Shown: positions 44,402 through 53,134 of the stretch, piece after piece | Numbering within the stretch: the first letter of the stretch is position 1 | Layout: each line of letters opens with the position of its first letter | NCBI RefSeq assembly: GCF_021290985.1 | Contig: NZ_JAJOYU010000028.1 | Span: forward strand, 1 to 55,083 | Direction of reading: 5' to 3' | DNA: 55,083 nucleotides | From: Rheinheimera soli | Lineage (GTDB): Bacteria > Pseudomonadota > Gammaproteobacteria > Enterobacterales > Alteromonadaceae | Notes under the pieces: model-generated | The model's input: only the letters and a program-made list of their open reading frames with translations | Told to the model about the DNA's origin: nothing | The model's database searches: none | Program-made: the position numbers and the translations under genes

Positions 44402-45583
44402 TTATACTATCAAATGCTCTAACTCTGCCAATAGGTGTTCAAAATTTAAGCATTCCAAGATGACTTGTTGGACACGACTTACTTGCTCAATAAAGTAAGC
44501 GAGTTGCTCTTCAGATGTGTACAAACTTTCAAAAAAGCAATCCATAGGTTGAATAATCGCTAATGGATGGTACCAATTGATCCCGTTATTACTGTTATTT
44601 TCATTGTTATCAACAACAGTCCATCCTTCGTCAGAAGTTTTGTCGCTCTGATATGACTCATTTATAGCGAAAATTCTGCTCTGTAGTTCTTGTCTAAACA
44701 AACGAAAATGCTCACTTTTGCGAACAACCTCCTGGGCCAGTTTATTTAAATCGAGCACTACAGCAACGTGTAGCCGCTTCCCCATAACCAAGTCAAAATT
44801 ATGATCTTTTCCGTCAAGGATGAATCCACAGAAGATCCCTGGAGACCACTTCATTTCTTTATTGGGATTAAATTTACAAAACTCTACACCTATGCGCTTT
44901 TCCACTGCACGGGAGCGATCTTTAAATACAGGTTCAAGTACTGATTTGAGCGGCCATTGGACATGATTTAGCGCGGCGTTGCTTAGCAATGCGCACATCT
45001 GTTCTTCGAGAGCTTTAGCTTCAATATAATGGTCAATGGCTAAATGATTAATGGGTGAGACCGGTCCCAGCCCTTCAGCCCACAATAGTTCGACGATTTC
45101 CTGCACGTACCACGCGACTCGGTTGTCATTTAATGAATCTTTAATGTTCCTGAGAAAATGATAAATGTTGTGCCAGCATAGTGAGCAGTCAGGATTCTGC
45201 TTGTGTTGATATTCACGGGCAGTGATAAGAACTAGCCTGTAATCGGAAAAGTGGTCCTGTGCGAAATTGCGGTAATTTTTGAGTTGATTATCATGTAACG
45301 CTGAATGAACCTTGTGTTCGAAAACTAATGCAGAGTCATCCCACTTAATCACCAGATCAGGAAATTTATTGTTAAAATTTTCCTGTGTTGAAATGACACA
45401 TGCATCAGCGTTGAAAGCAATAGGGACTTCAAGGTGTTCATTTATCTTGGCTACGAACGCTTTTACTACATCCCGACTGCTGCGCAGAAGGTGAGCAAAG
45501 GCTTCAGTAATGAAGTTTTCTAAAGGGTCTGTATTTTCTCTAGGTCGATATTTTCTAAGATTAATTAATAAGTTATTTTCCAT
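44402..45583 (-). CDS. PD-(D/E)XK nuclease superfamily protein (PDDEXK_4 type)
   Basis: 393 residues. The nuclease core is near the N-terminus: Pro75-Asp76 (KFPDLVIKW), Glu89-x-Lys91 (LVFEHKV) and a downstream Gln100-x3-Tyr104 (DNQLKNYRNF), the combination seen in the PDDEXK_4 family. The C-terminal 200 residues are of unknown fold. Such proteins are common as lone genes in defence islands, but substrate and activity are unknown. AGGATACGCA precedes the ATG. It flanks an IS remnant and an HrgA-like gene. Confidence 0.82.
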   Translation of the reverse strand: MENNLLINLRKYRPRENTDPLENFITEAFAHLLRSSRDVVKAFVAKINEHLEVPIAFNADACVISTQENFNNKFPDLVIKWDDSALVFEHKVHSALHDNQLKNYRNFAQDHFSDYRLVLITAREYQHKQNPDCSLCWHNIYHFLRNIKDSLNDNRVAWYVQEIVELLWAEGLGPVSPINHLAIDHYIEAKALEEQMCALLSNAALNHVQWPLKSVLEPVFKDRSRAVEKRIGVEFCKFNPNKEMKWSPGIFCGFILDGKDHNFDLVMGKRLHVAVVLDLNKLAQEVVRKSEHFRLFRQELQSRIFAINESYQSDKTSDEGWTVVDNNENNSNNGINWYHPLAIIQPMDCFFESLYTSEEQLAYFIEQVSRVQQVILECLNFEHLLAELEHLIV

Positions 45584-45875
45584 TGCGTATCCTATTCCGC
45601 TACAGATCAGAAGCGTTCTGTTCCACTTCGATTACGGCATAATTTGCCCTGCTTTTACTATGTATACAGTTTGCCCTTTCCCCGAGATTAACACCAATCT
45701 CTCGATGAGATTTCGAGCTTAACAGCCTTGTATAAATAGTCTTTATTGATCTGCTTCAATGCAATACTCTTGTATGGGTATCGCGTAATCCAATAGCCTT
45801 TGCTGTAAGCAGCGCAGTGTCGGGGATAAACAGGTTCTGAATTCTTAATCCTTTAATCAAGAGCGTCGTATCACT
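45584..45875. other. Intergenic, end of the tRNA-adjacent island
   Basis: About 290 bases with no gene that I can support. It presumably holds the promoters of the divergent nuclease and hydrolase genes. I found no direct repeat of the tRNA-Leu 3' end here by eye. Confidence 0.4.
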
Positions 45876-46865
45876 ATGCCATCTGAGTTTTCGTCTTATC
45901 GTGCCGCTTTCTCAACTAAAAAGGCCTGGTGCCTTGCTTTTTCTATACTCAGCCTTGCGCTGTTTAGTGCTTGCACAGTTGCACTAGCAGCCGGGCTTGC
46001 TAAGGATGATAAACCGAGTACAGTCCAGAACCTTGCTCTGTTACAAAACGTTAGCTTCACTAGCGTGCTGGCTCTGCCTGTAAAAAATCAGGGGATGAAA
46101 TTAGCCTATGGCAAAGCGGCTTTGCAGTTTGGTTTGTTGTCTTTACCTGAAGCCAGCGCTAACGCCAAACCGCCTTTGGTTATTTTTGTACATGGTGGCT
46201 GCTGGTTGAATGCTTATGATGTTGAGCACAGCAAAGCGTTAAGTCAGGCGCTGACAGAGGCTGGTTATGCCGTATGGTCGTTGGAGTATCGCAGGGTAGG
46301 TGATGAGGGCGGCGGCTGGCCTGGTAGCTTGAACGATATAGTGCAGGGCATCGACTATGCTCAGGCTCAGTTTGAGCAGTATGGCGTTGATGTTAATCGT
46401 ATTGCTCTGATGGGACACTCAGCCGGTGGCCAGTTGGCGCTTTTAGCGGGTGAAAAGCTAGCTGGTGAAAAGATAGCAGGTGAAAAGTTAGCAGGTGAAA
46501 AGCTGGCTGCCGGAAAAAAAGTTCAACAGGTGCAAGCCGTGATAGGGTTGGCCGCTATTACAGATATGGCCAGTTACTCGCTTGGTACTAACAGTTGTCA
46601 AACTGCGACTGCTAAATTTATGGGGGCTACAGTTGAGCAGGCTCCAGAGCTATACCAACAAGCCAGCCCAAGTCAGGGCAAAGCTCATCCGAAAACAGTG
46701 TTGCTGCAGGGGGCGGCAGATCAAATTGTTCCTGTCACTCAAGCGACTGACAGTGGCATGCCTTATCGTACCTTTGATCATTTAGGACATTTTGATTGGA
46801 TCCATCCACAAAGTGCCGCTTATCCACATCTGATATTCACTCTACAGGAGCTATTACCGCTGTGA
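45876..46865 (+). CDS. Exported alpha/beta hydrolase, probable arylformamidase-like partner of KynU
   Basis: 329 residues. A long N-terminal hydrophobic signal segment (about 15-38) precedes an alpha/beta-hydrolase fold with the HGG oxyanion motif (FVHGGCWLNAYD), the nucleophile elbow GHSAGGQ, the acid in QGAADQIVPV and the catalytic His in DHLGHFDW. HGG-type enzymes upstream of kynU are often N-formylkynurenine formamidases. The predicted signal peptide is unusual for that role and leaves it open. Four 15-base tandem repeats insert GEKLA-type units after the nucleophile elbow. It overlaps kynU. Confidence 0.75.
   Translation: MPSEFSSYRAAFSTKKAWCLAFSILSLALFSACTVALAAGLAKDDKPSTVQNLALLQNVSFTSVLALPVKNQGMKLAYGKAALQFGLLSLPEASANAKPPLVIFVHGGCWLNAYDVEHSKALSQALTEAGYAVWSLEYRRVGDEGGGWPGSLNDIVQGIDYAQAQFEQYGVDVNRIALMGHSAGGQLALLAGEKLAGEKIAGEKLAGEKLAAGKKVQQVQAVIGLAAITDMASYSLGTNSCQTATAKFMGATVEQAPELYQQASPSQGKAHPKTVLLQGAADQIVPVTQATDSGMPYRTFDHLGHFDWIHPQSAAYPHLIFTLQELLPL
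46449..46508 (+). repeat. Four tandem 15-bp repeats inside the hydrolase gene
   Basis: Units beginning GGTGAAAAG at 46449, 46464, 46479 and 46494 encode near-identical five-residue units (GEKLA or GEKIA). The repeat is in frame, so copy-number changes would lengthen or shorten the protein without frameshift. Confidence 0.9.
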
Positions 46866-48109
46866 TGCCATCTTTAACTCTCGAACAGCTTCAGCACTAT
46901 GATCAACAGGATGTATTGGCTCATAAAAGAGCAGAATTTAGTTTGCCTGAGCATATTATTTATTTTGATGGAAATTCGTTAGGTGCTATGCCTGTAGCTG
47001 CAGTGCAGCGGGCGCAGGACGTGCTGGTCAGGCAATGGAGTCAGGATTTAATACAAAGCTGGAATAGCAATCATTGGATTGATTTACCTGTCAAAGTAGG
47101 TGAACAAATTGGCCGTTTGATTGGTGCTGAAAGTGGCCAGGTGATTTGCTGTGACTCTACTTCGGTGAATTTATTTAAAGTGCTGAGCTGCGCCTTGTTT
47201 ATGCAGCCGGATCGTTCTGTGGTGTTAACCCAGCAAGGCAATTTTCCGACCGATCTTTATATGGTGCAGGGGCTTAGCACGCTGGTAGGTGAAAAACGCT
47301 GTCAGCTGTTGGAGGCACCAGAGCATGAACTGGTGCAGGCGCTGAACAGCGATGTTGCGGTCTTGATGTTAACTCAGGTTGATTTTCGCAGTGGTCGTTT
47401 ATTGGATGTGCAGCGTTTAACCCAACGTGCACACGAACAGGGCGTATTAGTGATTGTAGACCTGGCCCATAGTGCCGGTGCTTTGCCTGTTGAACTGGAC
47501 TCATGGCAGGTCGACTTTGCAGTCGGCTGTGGTTACAAATACTTGAATGGTGGCCCTGGCGCTCCAGCGTTTTTATATGCGGCTAAACGTCATCACGCCA
47601 ACATCACTCAGCCCCTGAGTGGCTGGATGGGACATAAAACTCCCTTTAGCTTTAGTCCTCAGTACGTTAAATCTGACGGCATAGAGCAGTTTTTAACTGG
47701 GACTCCTGCTGTAATTTCCATGAGTGTGCTGGATGCGGCCTTAGGGGTGTTCAGCGATGTCAGCATGACGCAAATTCGCGAAAAATCCCTGGCTTTAAGT
47801 CACTGTTTTCACCAGTTAGTACAACAACAGACTGCGTTAAGTGAATTAAGTCTGATGACGCCTCTGGATCCGGCAGAGCGGGGCAGTCAGTTGGCTTATC
47901 AGCATAGTCATGCCTATCAGTTGTGCCAGGCTCTTATTAAGCGCGGTGTGATTGCTGATTTCAGGGCGCCTGATATTTTACGCTTGGGTTTTACTCCGTT
48001 GTATCTACGTTATGTCGATTTATGGCATGCCGTAGACATACTCAGCGATATTGTACAGAGCAAAGAGTATTTAAAACCTGAATATGCCATCAAGCAAAAA
48101 GTGACCTGA
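46865..48109 (+). CDS. kynU: Kynureninase
   Basis: 414 residues. It is a PLP enzyme that cleaves kynurenine to anthranilate and alanine in tryptophan degradation. IIYFDGNSLG (31-40), CCDSTSVNLFKV (95-106), VDLAHSAGALPVEL (198-211) and the PLP lysine Lys225 in GCGYKYLNGGPGAPAF are all present. The ATG at 46865 overlaps the TGA of the hydrolase gene (TGATG), so translation is coupled; an upstream in-frame ATG at 46796 would require deep overlap. Confidence 0.95.
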   Translation: MPSLTLEQLQHYDQQDVLAHKRAEFSLPEHIIYFDGNSLGAMPVAAVQRAQDVLVRQWSQDLIQSWNSNHWIDLPVKVGEQIGRLIGAESGQVICCDSTSVNLFKVLSCALFMQPDRSVVLTQQGNFPTDLYMVQGLSTLVGEKRCQLLEAPEHELVQALNSDVAVLMLTQVDFRSGRLLDVQRLTQRAHEQGVLVIVDLAHSAGALPVELDSWQVDFAVGCGYKYLNGGPGAPAFLYAAKRHHANITQPLSGWMGHKTPFSFSPQYVKSDGIEQFLTGTPAVISMSVLDAALGVFSDVSMTQIREKSLALSHCFHQLVQQQTALSELSLMTPLDPAERGSQLAYQHSHAYQLCQALIKRGVIADFRAPDILRLGFTPLYLRYVDLWHAVDILSDIVQSKEYLKPEYAIKQKVT

Positions 48110-48395
48110 ACTTGCAAACTGCGGCTAAGCTGTAACCCGCTTCGAGTCTAAAGTGCTGCAGGTTCAGGCATTACTGCTTTGTTACTGAAAAAGCAACTTT
48201 GCTTGGTTTAACTCAGGCTTTAGCCTCTAGTGTGGTCCAGAAAATGCGCGGGTAATGAAGCTTTGATAGTTATGATGCTCAAACAAGCATGGCGCTCCAC
48301 CTTCTTCCGTTTTCGATTCAGCGCGTCAGCGCACAGAGAGTCACTTTGTGCGGCTGTTAGGCTTGCTGTAGGAATTCGTTAGATGGGATCAGACA
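48110..48395. other. Intergenic between kynU and the J-domain gene
   Basis: About 285 bases with no gene that I can support on either strand. A weak imperfect hairpin (CGCACA...TGTGCG near 48330-48350) is the only structure I noticed. Confidence 0.4.
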
Positions 48396-48659
48396 ATGGA
48401 ATTTATTGATTATTACACTGTGCTTGGCGTTGTTCCAACGACGGACGCTAAAGCTATTAAAACGGCCTATCGCAAACTTGGCCGCAAGTATCATCCTGAT
48501 GTCAGTAAATTGCCGAATACCGCAGAAATATTTAGACGTGTTGCTGAAGCCTATGCTGTCCTACACAGCACAGAGAAACGAGCCAAATACGATGCATATT
48601 GTGCAGCGCGCCGCCATGGTTTTATACGCTTAGTCAGGACAAACGCAAGCGGCCGTTAA
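48396..48659 (+). CDS. Lone J-domain (DnaJ-type) protein, possibly truncated CbpA
   Basis: 87 residues consisting almost only of a J domain: DYYTVLGV, TAYRKLGRKYHPDVSK with HPD at 33-35, and AEAYAVLHSTEKRAKYD. The sequence is most like the N-terminus of CbpA (about 300 residues in E. coli). The substrate-binding C-terminal domains and the CbpM partner are missing. It may be a stand-alone DnaK activator or a truncated gene; 98 bases of non-coding sequence follow. Confidence 0.8.
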   Translation: MEFIDYYTVLGVVPTTDAKAIKTAYRKLGRKYHPDVSKLPNTAEIFRRVAEAYAVLHSTEKRAKYDAYCAARRHGFIRLVRTNASGR

Positions 48660-48757
48660 TGACGCCTGCTTAGTTTTTTAAACTCGATGGAGCTTTGGCT
48701 AAGTAGTAGTTGATATGCCAGGGCTAAGCTGGCACCTGGTGAATAGGCTGCTTTGCG

Positions 48758-50233
48758 CTATCGGACTTTCGTCGCCCTATAAGTATTTGCACCCCGAATC
48801 AAAGAAAACCCTGTCGGCTTATTTTTAGTATCTGTTTCAAACCGGACTGTGGTATCTGAGACTGTCAGGAAAAAGCTTGAATCTGCTTCGCGGTGCAGTT
48901 CGAGGCGATTGCTGCTGAGTAAATTGCTTTGCAGATACAGGCGGTCTGCTTCGGCGAAAACATGGGCTGGCTGGTTTAGCAGCAGGTACTCGCCTGCTAA
49001 CTTTTTGTTTAGTGTGGCATCCGGCGAGACGGTTGATTTTTGTACCACCTTAAAATCGGGCCAGTTGTATTCGGCGGCAATACTGGCAAATATCTCTTGA
49101 ATTAACGCCCTGCCATTATCGCTGTTGGTTAGCACTACCGCGCCCTGGCCGGTTTTGGTGTAGCCGAACAACAAGGTGCGAAATCCTTCATTGCCACCAC
49201 TATGGCTAAAGCTGGTTCTGTCTTGCTGTTGTTCAACAAAAAAGCCAAGGCCGGTTTCACCTAAGCCGCGGGTTAACATAGTTTTGGTCATTTGGCTGGA
49301 AAGTATTTTGTCTGAAGTACCAGCCTCCGACTTTTGCACTTCAATCATGATTTTTGCTAAATCTGTCGCTGTACTCCACATGCCTGCCGCTGCCAGTTCA
49401 GGATATTGGTGCCACAAACCGGGAATGGCTGCACCGCTGCCGTTATGTCCTGCGGCAGCATTGTTGCGATCTTCCTTTGGCAAGCGTGCTGCGAAGCGGC
49501 TGTGTTGCATATCTAAAGGAGCGAGTACGATATCTTCTAATAGCTGCGGGAAATCCTGTTTGCTTGCTTCCATCATCATCAACTGGATGATGCTGTAGCC
49601 ACCACCTGAATAGCTCCACTGAGTGCCTGGTATGGCTTCAACACGAACTGCTGCTGAATTCGCTGGTGCATCACCATTTAGCACTGCAAGTAAGTTTGGT
49701 GCAGTTTGCTTATCTGTATAGCCATGAAAACCATGCACATTGACGCCACCACTGTGGTTCAGCAACTGCCGCAGGCTCACTTTATGCTCTTTGGTGAATT
49801 GATTGTCAGGCAGCTTCCAGCTTTTCAGTTGGTTATTTACATCACCATCCAGTTTGAGTTTTCCTTGTTCCACCAGATGTAATGCTGCCATGGCGCTGAT
49901 GGCTTTGCTGATGGACGCGGTTTGAAACAAGGTGCTTGGCGTGGTGTGTTCAGTTTGTCCCACTACATTAACCCCATAAGCGCGGGCCCACTCAAGTTGA
50001 CCATTGTTTACAACCGCAATGCTTACCGCAGGCACCTGATGGTAGTGCATCCGATCTGCAAGCTGCATTTTTTGAGCTGATGCGCCTTTAACAACCACTG
50101 GAGTAGAAAGCCCTTGTTCAACGCGGTTGATTTTCTCATTGAGCGCTGTTGATTCTGAACTGGCAGCAGCTGTATAGGCAGCACATACCATAAGGAACAT
50201 CAGGGTTTTACGCAGTAACTGTGGTGCAGGCAT
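48758..50233 (-). CDS. Exported serine hydrolase (beta-lactamase class C / D-aminopeptidase type)
   Basis: 491 residues with a signal peptide (about 1-25). The catalytic SxxK is Ser107-Ile-Ser-Lys110 (FQTASISKAISA), followed by Tyr-Ser-Gly (WSYSGGGYS) and HSGGNEG near residue 365. A beta-rich C-terminal domain (about 395-491) resembles the lipocalin-like tail of such hydrolases. The natural substrate is unknown and the gene is not linked to a BlaI system. AAGGACGACC precedes the ATG. Confidence 0.88.
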   Translation of the reverse strand: MPAPQLLRKTLMFLMVCAAYTAAASSESTALNEKINRVEQGLSTPVVVKGASAQKMQLADRMHYHQVPAVSIAVVNNGQLEWARAYGVNVVGQTEHTTPSTLFQTASISKAISAMAALHLVEQGKLKLDGDVNNQLKSWKLPDNQFTKEHKVSLRQLLNHSGGVNVHGFHGYTDKQTAPNLLAVLNGDAPANSAAVRVEAIPGTQWSYSGGGYSIIQLMMMEASKQDFPQLLEDIVLAPLDMQHSRFAARLPKEDRNNAAAGHNGSGAAIPGLWHQYPELAAAGMWSTATDLAKIMIEVQKSEAGTSDKILSSQMTKTMLTRGLGETGLGFFVEQQQDRTSFSHSGGNEGFRTLLFGYTKTGQGAVVLTNSDNGRALIQEIFASIAAEYNWPDFKVVQKSTVSPDATLNKKLAGEYLLLNQPAHVFAEADRLYLQSNLLSSNRLELHREADSSFFLTVSDTTVRFETDTKNKPTGFSLIRGANTYRATKVR

Positions 50234-50486
50234 GAAGTGGTCGTCCTTGAGTTAGCGGCCATAATATGGCTCTAACAAGTTAATTTACCTCAGATTATTG
50301 AAAAGCGGCGGTAGTTGCAATGCTCAAGCTGTAAGCAATAGTTTCGTAAAAAGGTAAACCCAAAGTTGCTCAATCCACTTGCTCATCCTCGCCTATGGCT
50401 TTAGTCTGTACCCGTATTTTTCTTTTTAATCGCGTAAGTTTAAATAACCGAATAGTGATGTTGTAGTTGCTAAGCATGGAGTGCTG

Positions 50487-50999
50487 ATGGCCCGCCGAAA
50501 GAAAACCAACCTGCTGGAAGACTTATTTAATATGGCCGCAGCTTTGCCCTGGTAGGTTGGCGTTGTACTGGCTTTTGTTGTGTTCTGGTACCTCGATTCA
50601 CTTGCTGCGCAGCCTATTCCTGTTGCAACCAATGCGGAGCAGTTATTGTCTGGTGTGAAGTATCAGGCCCTGCAGACCTTGGGCTTTTATGGCCGCTTTG
50701 TTTTTCCGTTCTTTTTACTTGCAGGTTCTGTTGCTTCATTTTTTGCGCGGCGCAAAAGAATAAAGCTTTTAGCTACTGCAAGAAACATAGAGTCTTCTGA
50801 TCCGTTTAGTACCTTGTCCTGGCATGACTTTGAGTTGCTGGTAGGGCAGTATTTCAGGGAATTGGGTTATAGCGTGGCTGAAACCAGTTTTGGCGCAGAC
50901 GGCGGCAATTTCTTTTATGGTTGTAGTCGTTATCCTGGTTGTAAGGGGGTTAGAGATGCAACCGCTGAGGCACAGCCGAATTCAGAGATCCGGGCGTAA
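50487..50999 (+). pseudogene. Broken Mrr-type restriction endonuclease gene
   Basis: A membrane-anchored restriction-endonuclease-like protein (MARRKKTNLLEDLFNMAAAL, two transmembrane segments, then an Mrr_cat start LSWHDFELLVGQYFRELGYS) is interrupted by a TAG at 50553-50555, codon 23, where the family has Trp. The frame is otherwise intact. The nuclease domain stops at FGADGG and is directly fused to a topoisomerase-type zinc ribbon (FYGCSRYPGCKGVRD), so the catalytic (Q/E)xK region is deleted. Two independent lesions make it non-functional. Confidence 0.85.
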
Positions 51000-51189
51000 A
51001 ACGCTAAACTGCTGCTGTCACTTCTTTGGCACAACTTTATCTACATCAATAGCACTTCCATAAGCTTTGTTGCGCATCCCTGACGGATGCTTTACTGTGC
51101 ACCCTAGATGAATGTTAAAAGGTTAGCTCTCTGAGATTTATCTAAAAACGGTTTTTTCTATAAAAACAACAAATTAAGGATAAATAAAG

Positions 51190-51561
51190 ATGAATAAATT
51201 TTTAAAAGCCAGCATCCTGTGTCCGATGTTAGTCCTTGGCATGAGCCAGGCTAGCGCTGCTGTATTTAGTTCAGAGCAGGTTATCGCCAATCAACAGTTT
51301 AATTTCAATAAGCAGCAAGTGTTGTCTTATGTAGACAGTGCCGAAGTGCAGAATAAACTGATCGAGCTGGGCGTAAGTCCTGCTGATGCAAAACAACGTA
51401 TCGCCAATATGACTGCTGAAGAGCTGAGTGCGCTGAATAGTCAGATGAACGAAATGCCTGCAGGCGGTATTGTCGGTGTTGTGGTTACTGTACTGGTGGT
51501 TGTGGTTGTCACAGATTTAATGGGCCTTACTGACGTTTACCCTTTTATCAACCCAATTTAA
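51190..51561 (+). CDS. PA2779-family protein
   Basis: 123 residues with a signal peptide (MNKFLKASILCPMLVLGMSQ, cleavage near ASA-AVF). A helical middle (VQNKLIELGVSPADAKQRIANMTAEEL) and a hydrophobic Gly/Val-rich C-terminal helix (GGIVGVVVTVLVVVVVTDL) fit the PA2779 family. Family members are almost always followed by a PA2778-type cysteine peptidase, as here three bases later. The function is unknown; the pair is thought to act at the cell envelope. AAGGATAAATAAAG precedes the ATG. Confidence 0.85.
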   Translation: MNKFLKASILCPMLVLGMSQASAAVFSSEQVIANQQFNFNKQQVLSYVDSAEVQNKLIELGVSPADAKQRIANMTAEELSALNSQMNEMPAGGIVGVVVTVLVVVVVTDLMGLTDVYPFINPI

Positions 51562-51564
51562 TTC

Positions 51565-52554
51565 GTGAGTTTGATGGTTTTACTACGACAGGTCTGCCTT
51601 TTGGCGGGCTTGTTGATTGTACTGACAGGCTGCCAGACACCGCCACAAACCAAGCGGCTACTGGCAGAGCCTCCAGCTATCGCTCGTCAGCATCTGATCC
51701 CACAAGTCCCATTTTATCCGCAGCAAGAGTATTTTTGCGGTCCAACGACCTTATCTGAAGTTGCTGGTTTTTATGGGCTTAAAAAAGACCCTGCCACTAT
51801 AGCGCCCACTACCTTTATTTCGGGTTTGCAAGGCACTCTGCAAATTGAAATGTCGGCTGCAACACGGCAACTTGGCATGCTCGCCTATGCACAGCGCGGT
51901 ACCATGCACCAACTGTTAAGTCTGGTTGCTGAAAATATTCCAATCATAGTGCTACAAAACAACTCTCTGGCTTGGCTACCGCAGTGGCATTATGCCGTGG
52001 TGATTGGCTACGACCTGCAAAACAAAGAAGTGATTTTGCACACCGGCGTGACTGAAGCGCATCGGCTGAATTTTTCCACTTTTGAGCGCACCTGGGCGCG
52101 GGGCAACTATTGGCTGCTAGCTATGTTGCCTGCAGATAAAAGCAGTTCGCAGCTTGAGCCCTTTATTTACACCAAAGCCAGTCAGGATTTACTCAGCACT
52201 CAACAGGTCAATAGCGGTATAACCGCGCTTAAAACCGCGACAAGCCAATGGCCTGACTATTGGTTACCGTACTTTTTATTGGGTAATCATTATTTCTCAA
52301 GCCAGCCTTTAGTAGCTGCACAATGGTTTGAAAAAGGCCTGCCTTTTGCGAAGCAGGAAATATCTTATCTGAACAATTATGCGGTGCTGCTGAGTGAACA
52401 AGGTTGTCATGCTAAAGCAACCACACTGATTGAAGCGGCGCTGAAAATCGCTCCGAATGACAGCAATCTACTGGATAGTCAGCAACAAATTCGCAAGTCT
52501 GAAGGCTCAGGTGGCACTGCTATTGCCCAATGCCAGCTGCAAACAGCCAACTAG
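51565..52554 (+). CDS. PA2778-family C39-like cysteine peptidase lipoprotein
   Basis: 329 residues. A lipoprotein signal with a lipobox ending at Cys23 (VLTGCQTPP) leads to a papain-like C39 peptidase domain. The catalytic Cys is in QQEYFCGPTTLSEV and the His in WLPQWHYAVVIGYD. A C-terminal TPR region (about 210-320, LPYFLLGNHYFSSQPLVAAQWFEKGL) follows. The start is a GTG, or an ATG at 51574. Pairing with the PA2779-family gene is conserved. Confidence 0.86.
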   Translation: MSLMVLLRQVCLLAGLLIVLTGCQTPPQTKRLLAEPPAIARQHLIPQVPFYPQQEYFCGPTTLSEVAGFYGLKKDPATIAPTTFISGLQGTLQIEMSAATRQLGMLAYAQRGTMHQLLSLVAENIPIIVLQNNSLAWLPQWHYAVVIGYDLQNKEVILHTGVTEAHRLNFSTFERTWARGNYWLLAMLPADKSSSQLEPFIYTKASQDLLSTQQVNSGITALKTATSQWPDYWLPYFLLGNHYFSSQPLVAAQWFEKGLPFAKQEISYLNNYAVLLSEQGCHAKATTLIEAALKIAPNDSNLLDSQQQIRKSEGSGGTAIAQCQLQTAN

Positions 52555-52567
52555 TTGCTGGCTGTTT
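52541..52567 (+). terminator. Weak terminator at the PA2778-family stop
   Basis: AAACAGCCA (52541-52549) and TGGCTGTTT (52559-52567) form a perfect 9-bp stem with the TAG stop codon in the loop. The T-run is only three bases. Confidence 0.45.
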
Positions 52568-52583
52568 GAGCACCTAAGCTTGA

Positions 52584-52976
52584 TCAGCCCGGAATGCGGG
52601 CTATTACTTTGATCTCAAAATCAAAGCCGGATAACCAGGTGACACCCACTGCTGTCCAGTTTGGATAAGGTGGGGCACCAAAGATCTTTTGTTTTACTTT
52701 CATAATGGTGCCGAATTGATGTTGTGGATCGGTATGAAAAGTGGTGACATCGACAATATCGTCAAAGCTACAGCCTGCTGCCGCCAAAGTAGCTTTAAGA
52801 TTCTCAAAGGCTAACTCAACCTGAAGTTCGAAATCCGCTTCTGGGCTGCCGTCAGCATGGCTGCCTACCTGACCGGAAACAAATAACAGATCGCCTGAGC
52901 GAATTGCTGCTGAATAACCATGCTCTTCATAAAGTGCATGTCTGTTGGCTGGGAAAATAACTTCTTTTGTAGTCAT
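52584..52976 (-). CDS. RidA/YjgF-family protein
   Basis: 130 residues of the Rid family: GDLLFVSGQVG, FENLKATLAAAGCSFDDIVDVTTF and NWTAVGVTWL near the C-terminus. The active Arg of RidA (E. coli Arg105 in the RA.VxV segment) is replaced here by a Thr-Ala-Val context, so imine deaminase activity is not certain. The ATG at 52976 is preferred over extension to 53042. It is divergent from a TetR-family gene with three dyads between, so it is probably its target. Confidence 0.85.
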   Translation of the reverse strand: MTTKEVIFPANRHALYEEHGYSAAIRSGDLLFVSGQVGSHADGSPEADFELQVELAFENLKATLAAAGCSFDDIVDVTTFHTDPQHQFGTIMKVKQKIFGAPPYPNWTAVGVTWLSGFDFEIKVIARIPG

Positions 52977-53084
52977 GGTATAACTCTCTTTGTTAATGGG
53001 TGATTGGCTGCGAAGCTGCCGATATGTGCAGTAGCGCAACACAATTCGGATAGTTTTAATGGTCCTGCATGTTGAATTGGTTTA

Positions 53085-53101
53085 ACATACGAGGCGTATG
53101 T
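53085..53101. promoter_or_regulatory. TetR operator dyad 1
   Basis: ACATACG-AGG-CGTATGT is a perfect 7-3-7 palindrome in the RidA/TetR intergenic region. Confidence 0.8.
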
Positions 53102-53111
53102 AGAATATCTC

Positions 53112-53128
53112 GCATACGCGACGTATGT
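53112..53128. promoter_or_regulatory. TetR operator dyad 2
   Basis: GCATACG-CGA-CGTATGT, one mismatch from the consensus dyad, 27 bases centre-to-centre from dyad 1. Confidence 0.8.
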
Positions 53129-53134
53129 CAAGTG

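Noticed and set aside
48205-48362. An integron attC-like pair (GTTTAAC and GTTAGGC)
   Set aside because: The two core-like sites are not complementary and no imperfect stem joins them; no integrase or cassette array is present.
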